Shown: piece after piece, positions 40,767 to 49,269 of the stretch
Numbering within the stretch: the first letter of the stretch is position 1
Layout: each line of letters begins with the position of its first letter
Source of the DNA: an uncultured Collinsella sp.
Lineage (GTDB): Bacteria > Actinomycetota > Coriobacteriia > Coriobacteriales > Coriobacteriaceae
Direction: 5' to 3'
DNA length: 64,000 nucleotides
Assembly: GCA_937925715.1 (NCBI GenBank)
Contig: CALAMG010000022.1
Location: forward strand, 21,997 to 85,996
Made by a program: the position numbers and the translations under genes
The notes under the pieces: generated by a model
What the model saw: the letters and a program-made list of their open reading frames with translations, nothing else
What the model was told of the DNA's origin: nothing
Databases searched by the model: none

Positions 40767-41846
40767 ATGGCAGATTTCAAACAGGCTCCGCTCGACGCCG
40801 AAGCAGCCGCTAAGGCGGCGTTTGCCTCGGTCCAGGATCAGCCGTTCCCCAACGATATTTTTACTGCCCCCGAGCTCCGCTGGGCTGTGATCGGGTGCGG
40901 CGTTATCGCCAACCAGATGGCCCAGTCTCTCGCTCTTGCCGGCCGCAAGCTTGCGGGCGTCGCCAACCGTACGCTGTCCAAGGCTCAGGCTTTTGCTGAG
41001 CAGTATGGCATCGAGAAGGTCTATGAAACGGTCGATGACCTCTACGCCGATCCGAACATTGACGCAGTCTATATCACCACCCCGCATAACACGCATATCA
41101 CCTACCTGCGCGCCGCTCTGGCGGCTGGCAAGCACGTGCTCTGCGAGAAGGCCATTACCCTTAACTCCGCCGAGCTCGACGAGGCACGTGCCATTGCCGA
41201 CGAGCAAAACGTGGTCCTCATGGACGCCACCACGGTGCTTCATATGCCCTTGTATCAAGAGCTGCGCCGTCGCATGGATGCCGGCGAGTTTGGCCGCATG
41301 AACCTCGCCCAGCTCAACTTTGGTAGCTACAAGGAGTACGGCGATCTGACCAATCGCTTCTACAACCGCAACCTTGCTGGCGGTGCCATGCTCGACATTG
41401 GCGTGTATGCCCTGTCCGTCATGCGTATCTTTATGGCAAGCCAGCCCATTGAGGTCGTTTCGTTGGGCAACACCTGTGAGACCGGTGTTGACGTTGCGGG
41501 CGGCATCGTCTGCCGTAATGCCGAGCAGCAGCTGGGCGTTGTGAGCCTCACACTCCACTCCAAGCAACCCAAGCGCTCGATTATTAGCTTCGATAAGTGC
41601 TATATCGAGGTCAACGAGTATCCGCGCGCCGATCATGCGACCATCGTGTGGACTGCGGACGGCCACCGCGAGGAGGTCCACGCCGGCACCGAGGCTTACG
41701 CCCTTTGCTATGAGATGGCCGATCTTGAGAAGGCCGTTGCCGGCGACGACTCTAAGCGCGAGCTGCTGGATTATGCTTCTGATGTTATGAAGCTTATGAC
41801 CAAGCTTCGCGCCGACTGGGGAGTCGTGTACCCCGAGGAGGAGTAA
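40767..41846 (+). CDS. Gfo/Idh/MocA family oxidoreductase
   Basis: The 359-residue protein has an NAD(P)-binding Rossmann start at residue 31 (WAVIGCGVIANQMAQSL), the YITTPHNTHI strand, the family EK motif in VLCEKAITLN, and GGAMLDIGVYAL where the substrate-side Asp-x3-His/Tyr pattern appears as D-x3-Y. The family oxidises or reduces sugars and dihydrodiols. AGGAGG is about 7 bases upstream. It is 3 bases from a DeoR regulator gene, implying a sugar or polyol role; substrate unknown. Confidence 0.85.
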   Translation: MADFKQAPLDAEAAAKAAFASVQDQPFPNDIFTAPELRWAVIGCGVIANQMAQSLALAGRKLAGVANRTLSKAQAFAEQYGIEKVYETVDDLYADPNIDAVYITTPHNTHITYLRAALAAGKHVLCEKAITLNSAELDEARAIADEQNVVLMDATTVLHMPLYQELRRRMDAGEFGRMNLAQLNFGSYKEYGDLTNRFYNRNLAGGAMLDIGVYALSVMRIFMASQPIEVVSLGNTCETGVDVAGGIVCRNAEQQLGVVSLTLHSKQPKRSIISFDKCYIEVNEYPRADHATIVWTADGHREEVHAGTEAYALCYEMADLEKAVAGDDSKRELLDYASDVMKLMTKLRADWGVVYPEEE

Positions 41847-41849
41847 GCG

Positions 41850-42596
41850 ATGCTAGCGGAAGATAGGCTCAACGCGATCGTGTCGATGGTGCAGCAGGCC
41901 GGCTCGGTTACCGTGTCGGAGCTTGCCGAAGCCTTGGGCGTGACGGCGTCTACCATTCGGCGCGACCTGCAGACGCTCGACCGAGCGCATCGCATCGCCA
42001 AGGTCCACGGTGGAGCGACGAGTCTTGAGCGCGCGCACGTGACGCGCGACCTAACGCTTAATGAGCGCAGCGACTTCCATAACGACGACAAGGAGCGTAT
42101 CTGCGCCCGTGCGGCGGCACTTGTGGAGCCCGAGAGCTTTGTATACATCGACTCGGGTTCGACGACGCTCAGGCTCATCGAGCATCTTCCACACCTTGAA
42201 GATGTCACCTATGTGACCGATTCCGTGCTCCATGCTCAACGCCTTGCTTTGCGCGGCATGCGTGCCGTGGTGCTGGGCGGCGAGCTCAAACCCGAGACCG
42301 AGGCGCTCGTTGGCCCCGATGCCTTGGCAACCTTAGACCGCTACAACTTCAACTGTGGCTTTTGGGGCTCTAACGGCATTGCCGCCGAGCAGGGCTTCAC
42401 GGCGCCCGATATCGAGGAGGCGCAAGTAAAGCGTATCTCGATGCGCCATACGGCCAAGCGCTTCGTAATCTCGGACGCCAGTAAATTTGGCATGGTGGCG
42501 CCCGTCAAGTTCGCGGACTTCCGTGACGCAACGATTATTACCGCAGGCGATGTCCCCGCCAAGTACCGGGCAATGGACAACGTCATCACGGTCTAA
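41850..42596 (+). CDS. DeoR/GlpR-family transcriptional regulator
   Basis: The 248-residue protein has an N-terminal winged HTH (VSELAEALGVTASTIRRDL, residues about 20-38) and a DeoR-type sugar-phosphate-binding domain (YIDSGSTTLRLIEHL, VLGGELKPETEALVGP). It starts MLAEDRLNAIVSMV. GAGGAGTAAGCG precedes the start, overlapping the end of the oxidoreductase gene. It probably represses this operon in response to a phosphorylated intermediate. Confidence 0.88.
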   Translation: MLAEDRLNAIVSMVQQAGSVTVSELAEALGVTASTIRRDLQTLDRAHRIAKVHGGATSLERAHVTRDLTLNERSDFHNDDKERICARAAALVEPESFVYIDSGSTTLRLIEHLPHLEDVTYVTDSVLHAQRLALRGMRAVVLGGELKPETEALVGPDALATLDRYNFNCGFWGSNGIAAEQGFTAPDIEEAQVKRISMRHTAKRFVISDASKFGMVAPVKFADFRDATIITAGDVPAKYRAMDNVITV

Positions 42597-42671
42597 CAGC
42601 AGGGGACGGGCTAAGGCCAAAACCACCGCGAAGGGACAGGAACCTTTGTGGTGGTTTTGACGTTTGTCCAG

Positions 42672-42715
42672 ATAAAACCTGCCAAAATAAACCTGTCCCT
42701 TTTCGGCAGGTTTTA
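42672..42715. repeat. AAACCTG-type repeat, copy C, intact hairpin
   Basis: ATAAAACCTGCC at 42672-42683 is perfectly complementary to GGCAGGTTTTAT at 42704-42715; the loop holds the core AAAATAAACCTGTCCCTTTT apart from its last T positions. It overlaps the stop codon of the RluA gene and lies between convergent genes, so it may act as a bidirectional terminator. Copies A and B at 14.9 and 16.7 kb are more degenerate. Confidence 0.75.
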
Positions 42716-43372
42716 TGGCTCCCAGGGGCAGGGGGCTTCGATATAGATATGCTCGCCGGTTACGGGATGCGTGAAGGACACGCTGTGGGCATGGAGCATG
42801 AGGCCGCAAGGACGCGGTGTGCCGTACAGGTCGTCGCCAACCAGGGGATGGCGCTCGCTTGCCAGGTGCACGCGGATCTGATGCTTACGGCCGGTGAGCA
42901 GCTCGACATCGATATACGAGCGCGTGGGCAGGCCACGACGGCTCTTAAGGCGTTTGAGCACCTTCACGCGCGTTTGAGACGGCTTGCCGCTGGCGCCGAC
43001 GCGCATCTTTCGGCTGTCGTGACGGTCGCGGGCGATGGGCTTGTCGATGAGCTTTTCGTTCCAGTCGATCTTGCCCTCGGCGAGCGCTAGGTAGTGCTTT
43101 TCGAAAGCGTGGTCGATAATCATCTGGTCAAAGGCGGGCTGCGTCTGCTTGTCGGGCGAGAACAGCACCACGCCGGTGGTGTCACGGTCCAGGCGATTGA
43201 GCGGCTGCATGTCGGTCGCGGCAAAGCCGTCGCCCATCGCCAGCAGCAGGTCGCTGGCGTAGTCGGTGAGCGTGCGCTCGCCGGTGCCGTCGCCGTGGAC
43301 GATCATGCCGGCGGGCTTGTCGATGGCCATAAGCCAGGCGTCGCAGTAGAGGACTTGAGGTTCTTCGTTCAC
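42713..43372 (-). CDS. RluA-family pseudouridine synthase
   Basis: The 219-residue enzyme has the catalytic motif LNRLDRDTTGVVLF with the essential Asp (about residue 60), KHYLALAEG and the C-terminal GRKHQIRVHLA followed by HPLVGDDLYG. It isomerises uridine in rRNA or tRNA. The S4 domain found in many RluA-type enzymes is absent, so it is a short single-domain form. The stop lies inside a hairpin repeat. Confidence 0.88.
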   Translation of the reverse strand: MNEEPQVLYCDAWLMAIDKPAGMIVHGDGTGERTLTDYASDLLLAMGDGFAATDMQPLNRLDRDTTGVVLFSPDKQTQPAFDQMIIDHAFEKHYLALAEGKIDWNEKLIDKPIARDRHDSRKMRVGASGKPSQTRVKVLKRLKSRRGLPTRSYIDVELLTGRKHQIRVHLASERHPLVGDDLYGTPRPCGLMLHAHSVSFTHPVTGEHIYIEAPCPWEP

Positions 43373-43387
43373 GTGTGAGCCTTTCGG

Positions 43388-45880
43388 TTAGCTAATTCCC
43401 ACAAACATGCAGCCGGAGGTCGCCCCGCGCAGACGGGCGGCGGGCTTACGGCCGGCTTGAGCCGCCTCGACGGCGCGACGGACGCGGGCGACGGCACGGC
43501 CCACCTCATCTGTTTCGAGCAGCGTTCCGTCTACCATGAGACGACGCACGCCGGCATCGAGCAGCTGAGGAACCTGCGGCGTGAGGTCGATGGGGTAGGC
43601 GTCGTACAGGCGAGAGCGGCCATGGATGTCGGTGCGTACGGGCATGACCTTGCCGTCGATATTCTTGAGCGAGAGCTTGCGGGCACGCAGGCGGCAGTTG
43701 GCGCAATCGTGGATGCAGCCGTTGGCAACCTGCAGAATGCAATGCTCGCTTGTCATGACGCGCGGGCGGCCAAAGACGGTGATGCCCAGAGCCGCGGGCG
43801 CGGCGGCGCCGAGCGAGACAATCTCGTCGAGCGTGATTTCGGGCGAGAGCCAAAACGTACCGGCTCCGCGCTCGGCAAGCGCCTCCATGCAGGGTGCGTT
43901 GTGAACCGGCAGGCAAGAGCGAATCTCGGCCGTGGCGCCAACCTGGGCGGCCAGGGCAAGCTCGGAGATGTTGCCAATAGCGACCGTGGCGCCGGCAACA
44001 ACCCAGGGATCGACGCGCTCGTGGTCGACGGCGCGGCAGACCTCGTCGAGTACGGGCACGATACCCTGCTCAAATGTATCGGCAGGGGAGAGTCCGACCG
44101 CCTCGAGCGCGTCGGTGGTCATATAGATGCGCGTGGCGCCCTCCGCACGAGCGGCCTCGGCGCCCTCGAGCGAGGTGACGGTGGCGCAAATCTGCGGCTC
44201 ATCGCGGTAATGCTCAGGCATGGCGCGCGTACATTTGTCGAGCACCGGCAACTCGAGCGTTTTCGCGCGCTCCTCGTACGGCGCCAGAATGGCCTCCTCC
44301 AATGCTTTACAGGCGGCGGCGCGCACCTTGTGCACGGCGGAGAAGCCCATACCGCAGCCCTCATCGAGCGCCACCTCAAAGCTCGCAGCCTCAAAGGGAG
44401 AGGAGCCCATGCGCCCGACGTGCTCAACCAGATCGGACGCCTCAACGGCGCGGGTCTTGGCGGCCTCGACGGTAAAGCCGGTCGCAGTAGCAGCGAGTGT
44501 GGGGTCGTCGCAACAGGTGAGCGTCACGGTAAACGGTTCGCCCAAACGCGCCACAACGGTTACATCAACGGCGCGGCGGCGCAGCACATCGCGCTTGAGC
44601 GCGGCGCCGGCAGCGTCAATGGCGCGCTGGCTTCGAATCACGCGCACGCGGCAGCCCTCGGGCATGCTGCGAGGCACGCGGCACTCGATGATGTCACCGG
44701 CGGCGGCATCATCGGCGGCAATGGTGGTCAGGAACTGGTCAAACTCGTTATCGTGGCGAAGCTCCAGCAGGTCGCCCTTGCCCACGGGCTCAAACAACTC
44801 AATGCGGGCGATGGCGGCGCGCCGACGGCGGTCGTCGGGCTTGAGGCCGCGCACATCGCGGTTGGCCGGGCGGCTGCCCAGCACCGTGCCCACGATCTGG
44901 CCGCGGTTGTTGGAGCGCTCGTAGCTCATCATCTCGTCACCCGAGGTACCGTCTTGGTAGGCGTGCGTAAAGTCGCGGTTAAAGCAGCGCTTGAGCTGGC
45001 GCTGGCGGGCGGCTTCCTCGTCCTTGGCAACGGCGGCTCCGGATAGCATGTCGTCAATTTCGTGACGATACACATCAACGATGGAGTACACGTAATCGGG
45101 TGCCTTCATGCGGCCCTCGAGCTTGAGCGATGCGGCGCCGGCGTCATACAGACGGCGAACAAGCTGTGAGGTGTTGGTGTCACGCGGGCACAGCGCGCGC
45201 TCGCGACCGGCAGGGGAGAGCGCGCGACCGTTCTCGTCGATCAACTCGTAGGGTAGGCGGCAGGGCTGGGCGCACATGCCGCGGTTGGCCGAGCGGCCAG
45301 CCATGGCAAAGCTCGACAGCAGGCACAGACCCGAGTAGCAAAAGCAGATGGCACCGTGGCTAAAGACCTCAAGGTCCACATCGGGCGCGGCGTTGTGAAT
45401 GGCGGCGATCTCGTCGATGGAGAGCTCGCGCGAGAGAGTCACGCGGTCGGCGCCCTGCTCACGGCACCAAAGGGTTCCGCGGTCGTCGTGGATGTTCGCC
45501 TGGGTCGAGATGTGTGTCTCGATGCCGGGCATGGTGCGCTTGACCTCAAAGAACAGACCCCAGTCCTGGATAATGAAGGCGTCGGCGCCCAGCGTGGAGC
45601 AGCGATGGATGAGTTGCAGCGCATCGCCCATCTCGGACTGCTTGATGACGATGTTTACCGTGACGTAGACGCGCGACCCGGCTAGATGCGCGGCGCGGCA
45701 GGCTTGCTCAAAGGCCTCGTCGGTAAAGTTGGTTGCCTTGCGGCGGGCGTTGAAGCTGCCCATGCCGCAGTAGATGGCGTCTGCCCCGGCAGCGAGCGCG
45801 GCGGCAAAGGGCTCGGGCCCTCCGGCGGGCGCCAAAAGCTCGGGTCTGCGGTTGGTGGTTCGACTGGCGGTTGCGGTCAT
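43388..45880 (-). CDS. Peptidase U32 family protein with DUF3656-like C-terminal half
   Basis: The 830-residue protein begins with a U32 core (LLAPAGGPEPFAAALAAGADAIYCG, split about residues 14-38; VTVNIVIKQSE; THISTQANI) and the cysteine cluster CFCYSGLCLLSS with NRGMCAQPCRLPY (about 190-215). The C-terminal half has another CxxxC-type cluster (CILQVANGCIHDCANCRLR). Related proteins (RlhA, TrhP) hydroxylate rRNA or tRNA using Fe-S centres and prephenate; others are described as collagenases. RNA hydroxylation is more likely here, especially beside an RNA pseudouridine synthase gene. Length agrees with the long U32 form. Confidence 0.85.
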   Translation of the reverse strand: MTATASRTTNRRPELLAPAGGPEPFAAALAAGADAIYCGMGSFNARRKATNFTDEAFEQACRAAHLAGSRVYVTVNIVIKQSEMGDALQLIHRCSTLGADAFIIQDWGLFFEVKRTMPGIETHISTQANIHDDRGTLWCREQGADRVTLSRELSIDEIAAIHNAAPDVDLEVFSHGAICFCYSGLCLLSSFAMAGRSANRGMCAQPCRLPYELIDENGRALSPAGRERALCPRDTNTSQLVRRLYDAGAASLKLEGRMKAPDYVYSIVDVYRHEIDDMLSGAAVAKDEEAARQRQLKRCFNRDFTHAYQDGTSGDEMMSYERSNNRGQIVGTVLGSRPANRDVRGLKPDDRRRRAAIARIELFEPVGKGDLLELRHDNEFDQFLTTIAADDAAAGDIIECRVPRSMPEGCRVRVIRSQRAIDAAGAALKRDVLRRRAVDVTVVARLGEPFTVTLTCCDDPTLAATATGFTVEAAKTRAVEASDLVEHVGRMGSSPFEAASFEVALDEGCGMGFSAVHKVRAAACKALEEAILAPYEERAKTLELPVLDKCTRAMPEHYRDEPQICATVTSLEGAEAARAEGATRIYMTTDALEAVGLSPADTFEQGIVPVLDEVCRAVDHERVDPWVVAGATVAIGNISELALAAQVGATAEIRSCLPVHNAPCMEALAERGAGTFWLSPEITLDEIVSLGAAAPAALGITVFGRPRVMTSEHCILQVANGCIHDCANCRLRARKLSLKNIDGKVMPVRTDIHGRSRLYDAYPIDLTPQVPQLLDAGVRRLMVDGTLLETDEVGRAVARVRRAVEAAQAGRKPAARLRGATSGCMFVGIS

Positions 45881-46012
45881 ATCCTGCCTTTCAAAATGCT
45901 CAGATATTCAAAAGTATAGTGGTGCCGTTGCGGCAGGCGATGCCCGTGCTCCAAGCGGGATAAAGTCTTCAGCAGCTTAGGCTGGCTGACCCCGTGGAGA
46001 ACCGTTCAGCTG

Positions 46013-46091
46013 CCAACGGGCGCCGTTGGGCGATAAAATATTCTCGCAAGCTGATAATATTCTTGCATCAAACAGAAACCTTGAGTACTAT
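46013..46091 (+). promoter_or_regulatory. ridA promoter with operator-like repeats
   Basis: CCAACGG-GCG-CCGTTGG (46013-46029) is a perfect dyad. AATATTCTCGCA (46037-46048) repeats as AATATTCTTGCA (46056-46067) with a 19 bp period. TTGCAT at 46063-46068 and TACTAT at 46086-46091 make a promoter with a 17-base spacer, so the repeats overlap the -35 box. CCGTTGGGCGATAAAAT at 46023 matches a sequence before galU. This explains most of the 45881-46180 gap; on the other strand a TATACT (45913-45918) may serve the U32 gene. Confidence 0.5.
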
Positions 46092-46180
46092 CCCAATCAA
46101 GCGCGGTGTTCAGACCGAACTGTGCCTCCCGGTGCGAACGCCGCGCTCACGCTCTCTCAATTGATCGTAAGGAGAAAAAC

Positions 46181-46558
46181 ATGAGCAAGACCGTCGTGTC
46201 TTCCGATAACGCACCCGCAGCCATCGGACCGTATTCCCCCGGTATCCAGACCGGCAACATGGTGTTCCTGTCCGGCCAGCTGGGCATCGACCCCACAACT
46301 GGCAAGATGCCCGAGGGCGTCGAGGCCCAGGCCAAGCAGTCCCTTGCTAACGTCGAGGCCCTGCTGACTGCCGCCGGCGCTACGTTTGCCGATGTCGTCA
46401 AGACCACGGTCTACCTGGCCGACATTGCCGACTTCGCTGCCGTGAACGAGATCTACGCCTCCAAGTTCGAGGCCCCGTTCCCCGCGCGCAGCGCTTTCCA
46501 GGTTGCCGCCCTTCCGGCTGGCGGTCTGGTCGAGATCGAGGTCGTCGCCGCTCTCTAA
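46181..46558 (+). CDS. ridA: RidA/YjgF family enamine/imine deaminase
   Basis: The 125-residue trimeric protein has AIGPYSPGIQTGNMVFLSGQ (20 residues), the active-site Arg in PARSAFQVAALPAGGLVEIE and the family C-terminus. It hydrolyses reactive 2-aminoacrylate and related imines made by PLP enzymes. ATG at 46181 has AAGGAGAAAAAC upstream; an earlier in-frame ATG would add 25 Arg/Cys-rich residues not in the family. It converges on the YheO-type regulator gene. Confidence 0.93.
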   Translation: MSKTVVSSDNAPAAIGPYSPGIQTGNMVFLSGQLGIDPTTGKMPEGVEAQAKQSLANVEALLTAAGATFADVVKTTVYLADIADFAAVNEIYASKFEAPFPARSAFQVAALPAGGLVEIEVVAAL

Positions 46559-46587
46559 GGCGTTGGCAACAACTAAACATGACATGC

Positions 46588-46627
46588 AAAAAGACCCTGC
46601 AGCGCGTGCGAGCTGCAGGGTCTTTTG
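46588..46627. terminator. Bidirectional intrinsic terminator between ridA and regulator gene
   Basis: AAAAAGACCCTGCAG pairs with CTGCAGGGTCTTTTG across CGCGTGCGAG; A-run on one side and T-run on the other serve both convergent genes. Confidence 0.9.
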
Positions 46628-46670
46628 TTAAGTGACGGATCGCTTGTGGAGCCGCGCTCCATTTTGCTCG

Positions 46671-47327
46671 TTAGCCCTCCTTGCGAACTTTTTGCAGGTA
46701 GCGGTAGACGCTGGGCTCCGAGATGCCCAGCGCGGTGGCGGCGCAGGCCACGGCGCCCTTGAGCATGAACACCCCGTTGCCGTTGAGGTGGCGAATGACG
46801 TCCACGCGGTCGCTCTGACCAAGCGACGCTACATCCAGCCCGCGCGCGCTCAGCAACTCGGCAATGCTGCGGTCGATGAGCTCCTGTGTGGACTCCGAAA
46901 GGCTTTCGACCTCGATAGGGGCGGGCTCCGTGCGCGTCGGCGCCGCGTCGAAGCACGCCATGAGCTGCTGCGCCATGGCGTTGATGGAGCGTACGGTCGA
47001 GAGGTCGGTGTTGACGCAGAGCATACCGACGATCTCGTCATTCTCGCGGATAAAGTACGTCGCCGACTCCAACGTCTTGCCGCCGGCACCGCGCCCCTCG
47101 TAGCCCGTAATAAACGGCAGGTCGCGATACTTGGGGTCGTGCATGATCTTGAGCGCCAGATCGGTGGCGGGGCCGCCGACCTTGCGGCCGCTCACGATGC
47201 CGTTGCGAATATCGACGATGGCGTGGTCGGGATCCGAGAAATCGTGCAGCACGATTTCGCTGTTTTTGCCGAGTATCTGCTCCAGAAAATCGACCATCGG
47301 CAAAAAGCGGCGTACGGTCTCGTTCAC
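46671..47327 (-). CDS. YheO/DauR-type PAS-HTH transcriptional regulator
   Basis: The 218-residue protein has an N-terminal PAS_6-like domain (FLEQILGKNSEIVLHDFSDPDHAIVDI, broken here; GYEGRGAGGKTLESATYFI) and a C-terminal HTH_22-type helix-turn-helix (CAATALGISEPSVYRYL). Homologues control D-amino acid or related catabolic genes. The start is a GTG at 47327 with AAAGGAG about 7 bases upstream; an upstream ATG would add 47 residues of different composition. The neighbouring ridA and purine genes are plausible targets. Confidence 0.85.
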   Translation of the reverse strand: MNETVRRFLPMVDFLEQILGKNSEIVLHDFSDPDHAIVDIRNGIVSGRKVGGPATDLALKIMHDPKYRDLPFITGYEGRGAGGKTLESATYFIRENDEIVGMLCVNTDLSTVRSINAMAQQLMACFDAAPTRTEPAPIEVESLSESTQELIDRSIAELLSARGLDVASLGQSDRVDVIRHLNGNGVFMLKGAVACAATALGISEPSVYRYLQKVRKEG

Positions 47328-47563
47328 GGGCAACTCCTTTGGGTGAAAACGGAAATGTTCATAACAATTTTTTCTCATGGTAACACGCTGCCCACCATCT
47401 CGTATATCCGCAGGTACATTGCGTAATGCAGACGAACGGTAGGAATTTAGCGGTAAACGGTTGACCAAAAGAAAAGTTAGATGTTATTTTGACCAGACAC
47501 TTTCCTGACCTGCGGAAATGCGTTATTTCAGCTGAAGAATGGTCTGATAACAAAAAATTATTA

Positions 47564-47592
47564 TTGAGAATGAGAATCATCTTTAATACGAT
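47564..47592 (+). promoter_or_regulatory. NCS2 permease promoter overlapped by a Fur-box-like sequence
   Basis: TTGAGA (47564-47569) and TACGAT (47587-47592) have a 17-base spacer. GAGAATGAGAATCATCTTT (47566-47584) matches 14 of 19 positions of the classical Fur box, covering -35 and spacer. The regulator is not proven. The remaining 47328-47679 interval is AT-rich (unusual for this genome) with no gene seen. Confidence 0.45.
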
Positions 47593-47679
47593 ATGCAATG
47601 AAGGCACAACCTCAACCCCGCACTGCGTCACAATAGAGCGTTAGATGCGAAAACAACTACTTCGAGGATTGGTGGTCAA

Positions 47680-49074
47680 ATGACCCAGGAGACGGTTACG
47701 AACGGCACTGAAGCCCTGTTCACTCGCGAAGGCATGCCTCCCGTTAAGGAAATGATCCCGTGTGCCCTTCAGCACGTACTGGCATCGTTTGCCGGCATCA
47801 TTACCCCGGCGGTCATCATGGCCGGCGTCTACGGCTTTAATAGCCAGCAGAGCACCGACATCATCCAGGTCGCGCTCATTCTTTCGGCGATCGACACGGC
47901 CCTTCAGGCCTTCGCTCCCTTCCGTCGCATCGGCGGCGGCCTGCCCATCGTCATGGGCGTTTCGTTCGCGTTTCTGCCGGCCCTGCAGGCCATGGGTGCC
48001 TCGGGCTTTAGCTTTGGTGCGCTGCTGGGTGGCGAGATCGTCGGCGGCGCCGTCGCGGTCCTCTTTGGTCTGGCCTACAGCAAGATCAAGTGGCTGTTCC
48101 CGCCTGTCGTGACCGGTACGGTCATCTTCTCCATTGGCGTCTCTCTCTATCCCACGGCTGTCAAGTATATGGCCGGCGGTATGGGTACGCCGCTGTGGGG
48201 CACCCCGCAGGCCTGGTGCGTCGCTCTTATCACCTTCGCCGTGGTCTTTGCGCTCGCCAACTTTGGCAAGGGTACGCTCAAGCTGGGATCTGTGTTCTTT
48301 GGCATGATCGTTGGCATGATCGTTTCCATCCCCTTTGGCATGATCGACTTCTCCAGCGTCGCCACCGCTCAGGTCTTCGCCCTTCCCAAGCTCATGCCCT
48401 ACGCGCTCGAGTTTGATCCCGAGGTCTGCATTACCCTCGCCGTCGTGTTCCCCATGGTTGCCATCCAGGTTATTGGCGACGTCTCCGCTGCCTGCCTGGG
48501 CTCCATCGACCGTATGCCCACCGAGCGCGAGCTCTCCGGCGCCATCGTGTCCCAGGGCCTCACCTCTATGGTCGGCGGCCTGCTGGGCGGTCTTCCCACC
48601 AGTGCCCTTGGCCAGAACGTGGGCATCATCTGCTCCAACAAGGTCGTCAACAAGTGGGTCTTTGTGATCATCGCGGCCGTCTTTGCCATCGCCGGCCTGT
48701 TCCCGCAGCTCTCTGCCGTGCTCTCCGCCATCCCGCAGCCTGTCATCGGCGGCGCGACCGTTGGCGTTTTTGGCACCATCACCATGAACGGCGTGCGCAT
48801 GTTCACCCGCGAGGGCCTCACGCAGCGCACCACCACCATCGTCGGTACCTCCGTCGTCTTTGGCCTGGGTATCTGGATGGCCAGCGGTTGCCTTGCCGGT
48901 GAGGGTATGCCCACCTGGGTGCCCACCGTCATCGGCTCCAATGCCGTAACCCCCACCGCCATCATGGCCATTGTCCTTAACCTGATCCTTCCGCAGACGC
49001 CGGTCGTGGCTCAGCACATCGATGCTGCCAAGGACGCTGCCGTGGATCTGGTCTTGCCCGAGAGCAAGAAGTAA
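47680..49074 (+). CDS. NCS2-family purine (xanthine/uric acid) permease
   Basis: The 464-residue membrane protein has about 12-14 hydrophobic helices and NCS2 landmarks: CALQHVLASFAGIITPAVI with the helix-1 Gln-His pair, PIVMGVSFAFLPAL, VIGDVSAA (helix-8 region) and GLLGGLPTSALGQNVGI, close to the NCS2 motif with Asn-x-Gly. NCS2 proteins import purines or uracil with protons or sodium. Presence upstream of ssnA, ygfK and a xanthine dehydrogenase homologue favours xanthine or uric acid as substrate. Confidence 0.88.
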   Translation: MTQETVTNGTEALFTREGMPPVKEMIPCALQHVLASFAGIITPAVIMAGVYGFNSQQSTDIIQVALILSAIDTALQAFAPFRRIGGGLPIVMGVSFAFLPALQAMGASGFSFGALLGGEIVGGAVAVLFGLAYSKIKWLFPPVVTGTVIFSIGVSLYPTAVKYMAGGMGTPLWGTPQAWCVALITFAVVFALANFGKGTLKLGSVFFGMIVGMIVSIPFGMIDFSSVATAQVFALPKLMPYALEFDPEVCITLAVVFPMVAIQVIGDVSAACLGSIDRMPTERELSGAIVSQGLTSMVGGLLGGLPTSALGQNVGIICSNKVVNKWVFVIIAAVFAIAGLFPQLSAVLSAIPQPVIGGATVGVFGTITMNGVRMFTREGLTQRTTTIVGTSVVFGLGIWMASGCLAGEGMPTWVPTVIGSNAVTPTAIMAIVLNLILPQTPVVAQHIDAAKDAAVDLVLPESKK

Positions 49075-49090
49075 CCAATTCGGTGCTATT

Positions 49091-49122
49091 CGTCGGCGGG
49101 CGCATCGCCTCGTCCGCCGACG
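49091..49122. other. GC-rich hairpin between permease and ssnA
   Basis: CGTCGGCGG pairs perfectly with CCGCCGACG over a 14-base loop. No T-run follows, so it is more likely an mRNA-stabilising hairpin than an intrinsic terminator. The rest of 49075-49269 shows nothing else. Confidence 0.5.
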
Positions 49123-49269
49123 TCATGCGGTGCCAAGCCGCACTTCAAAGGGTTTGTCCCTTTGGTGAAGCGTTGACGGGAGAGGGCCCGTTTCCGGTGT
49201 AGGCCGGCGCTTCGCACTCCGCCATGTCAGAGGTGTCAAACCCCGCCCCTGATGTTGAAGGGAGCATTT

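Noticed and set aside
43457..45046. 529-codon plus-strand frame opposite the U32 gene
   Set aside because: The minus-strand U32 protein has clear motifs; the plus frame is a compositional shadow.
47566..47584. Firm annotation as a Fur-regulated promoter
   Set aside because: Fourteen of 19 matches to a proteobacterial consensus is suggestive only; kept as a low-confidence site.
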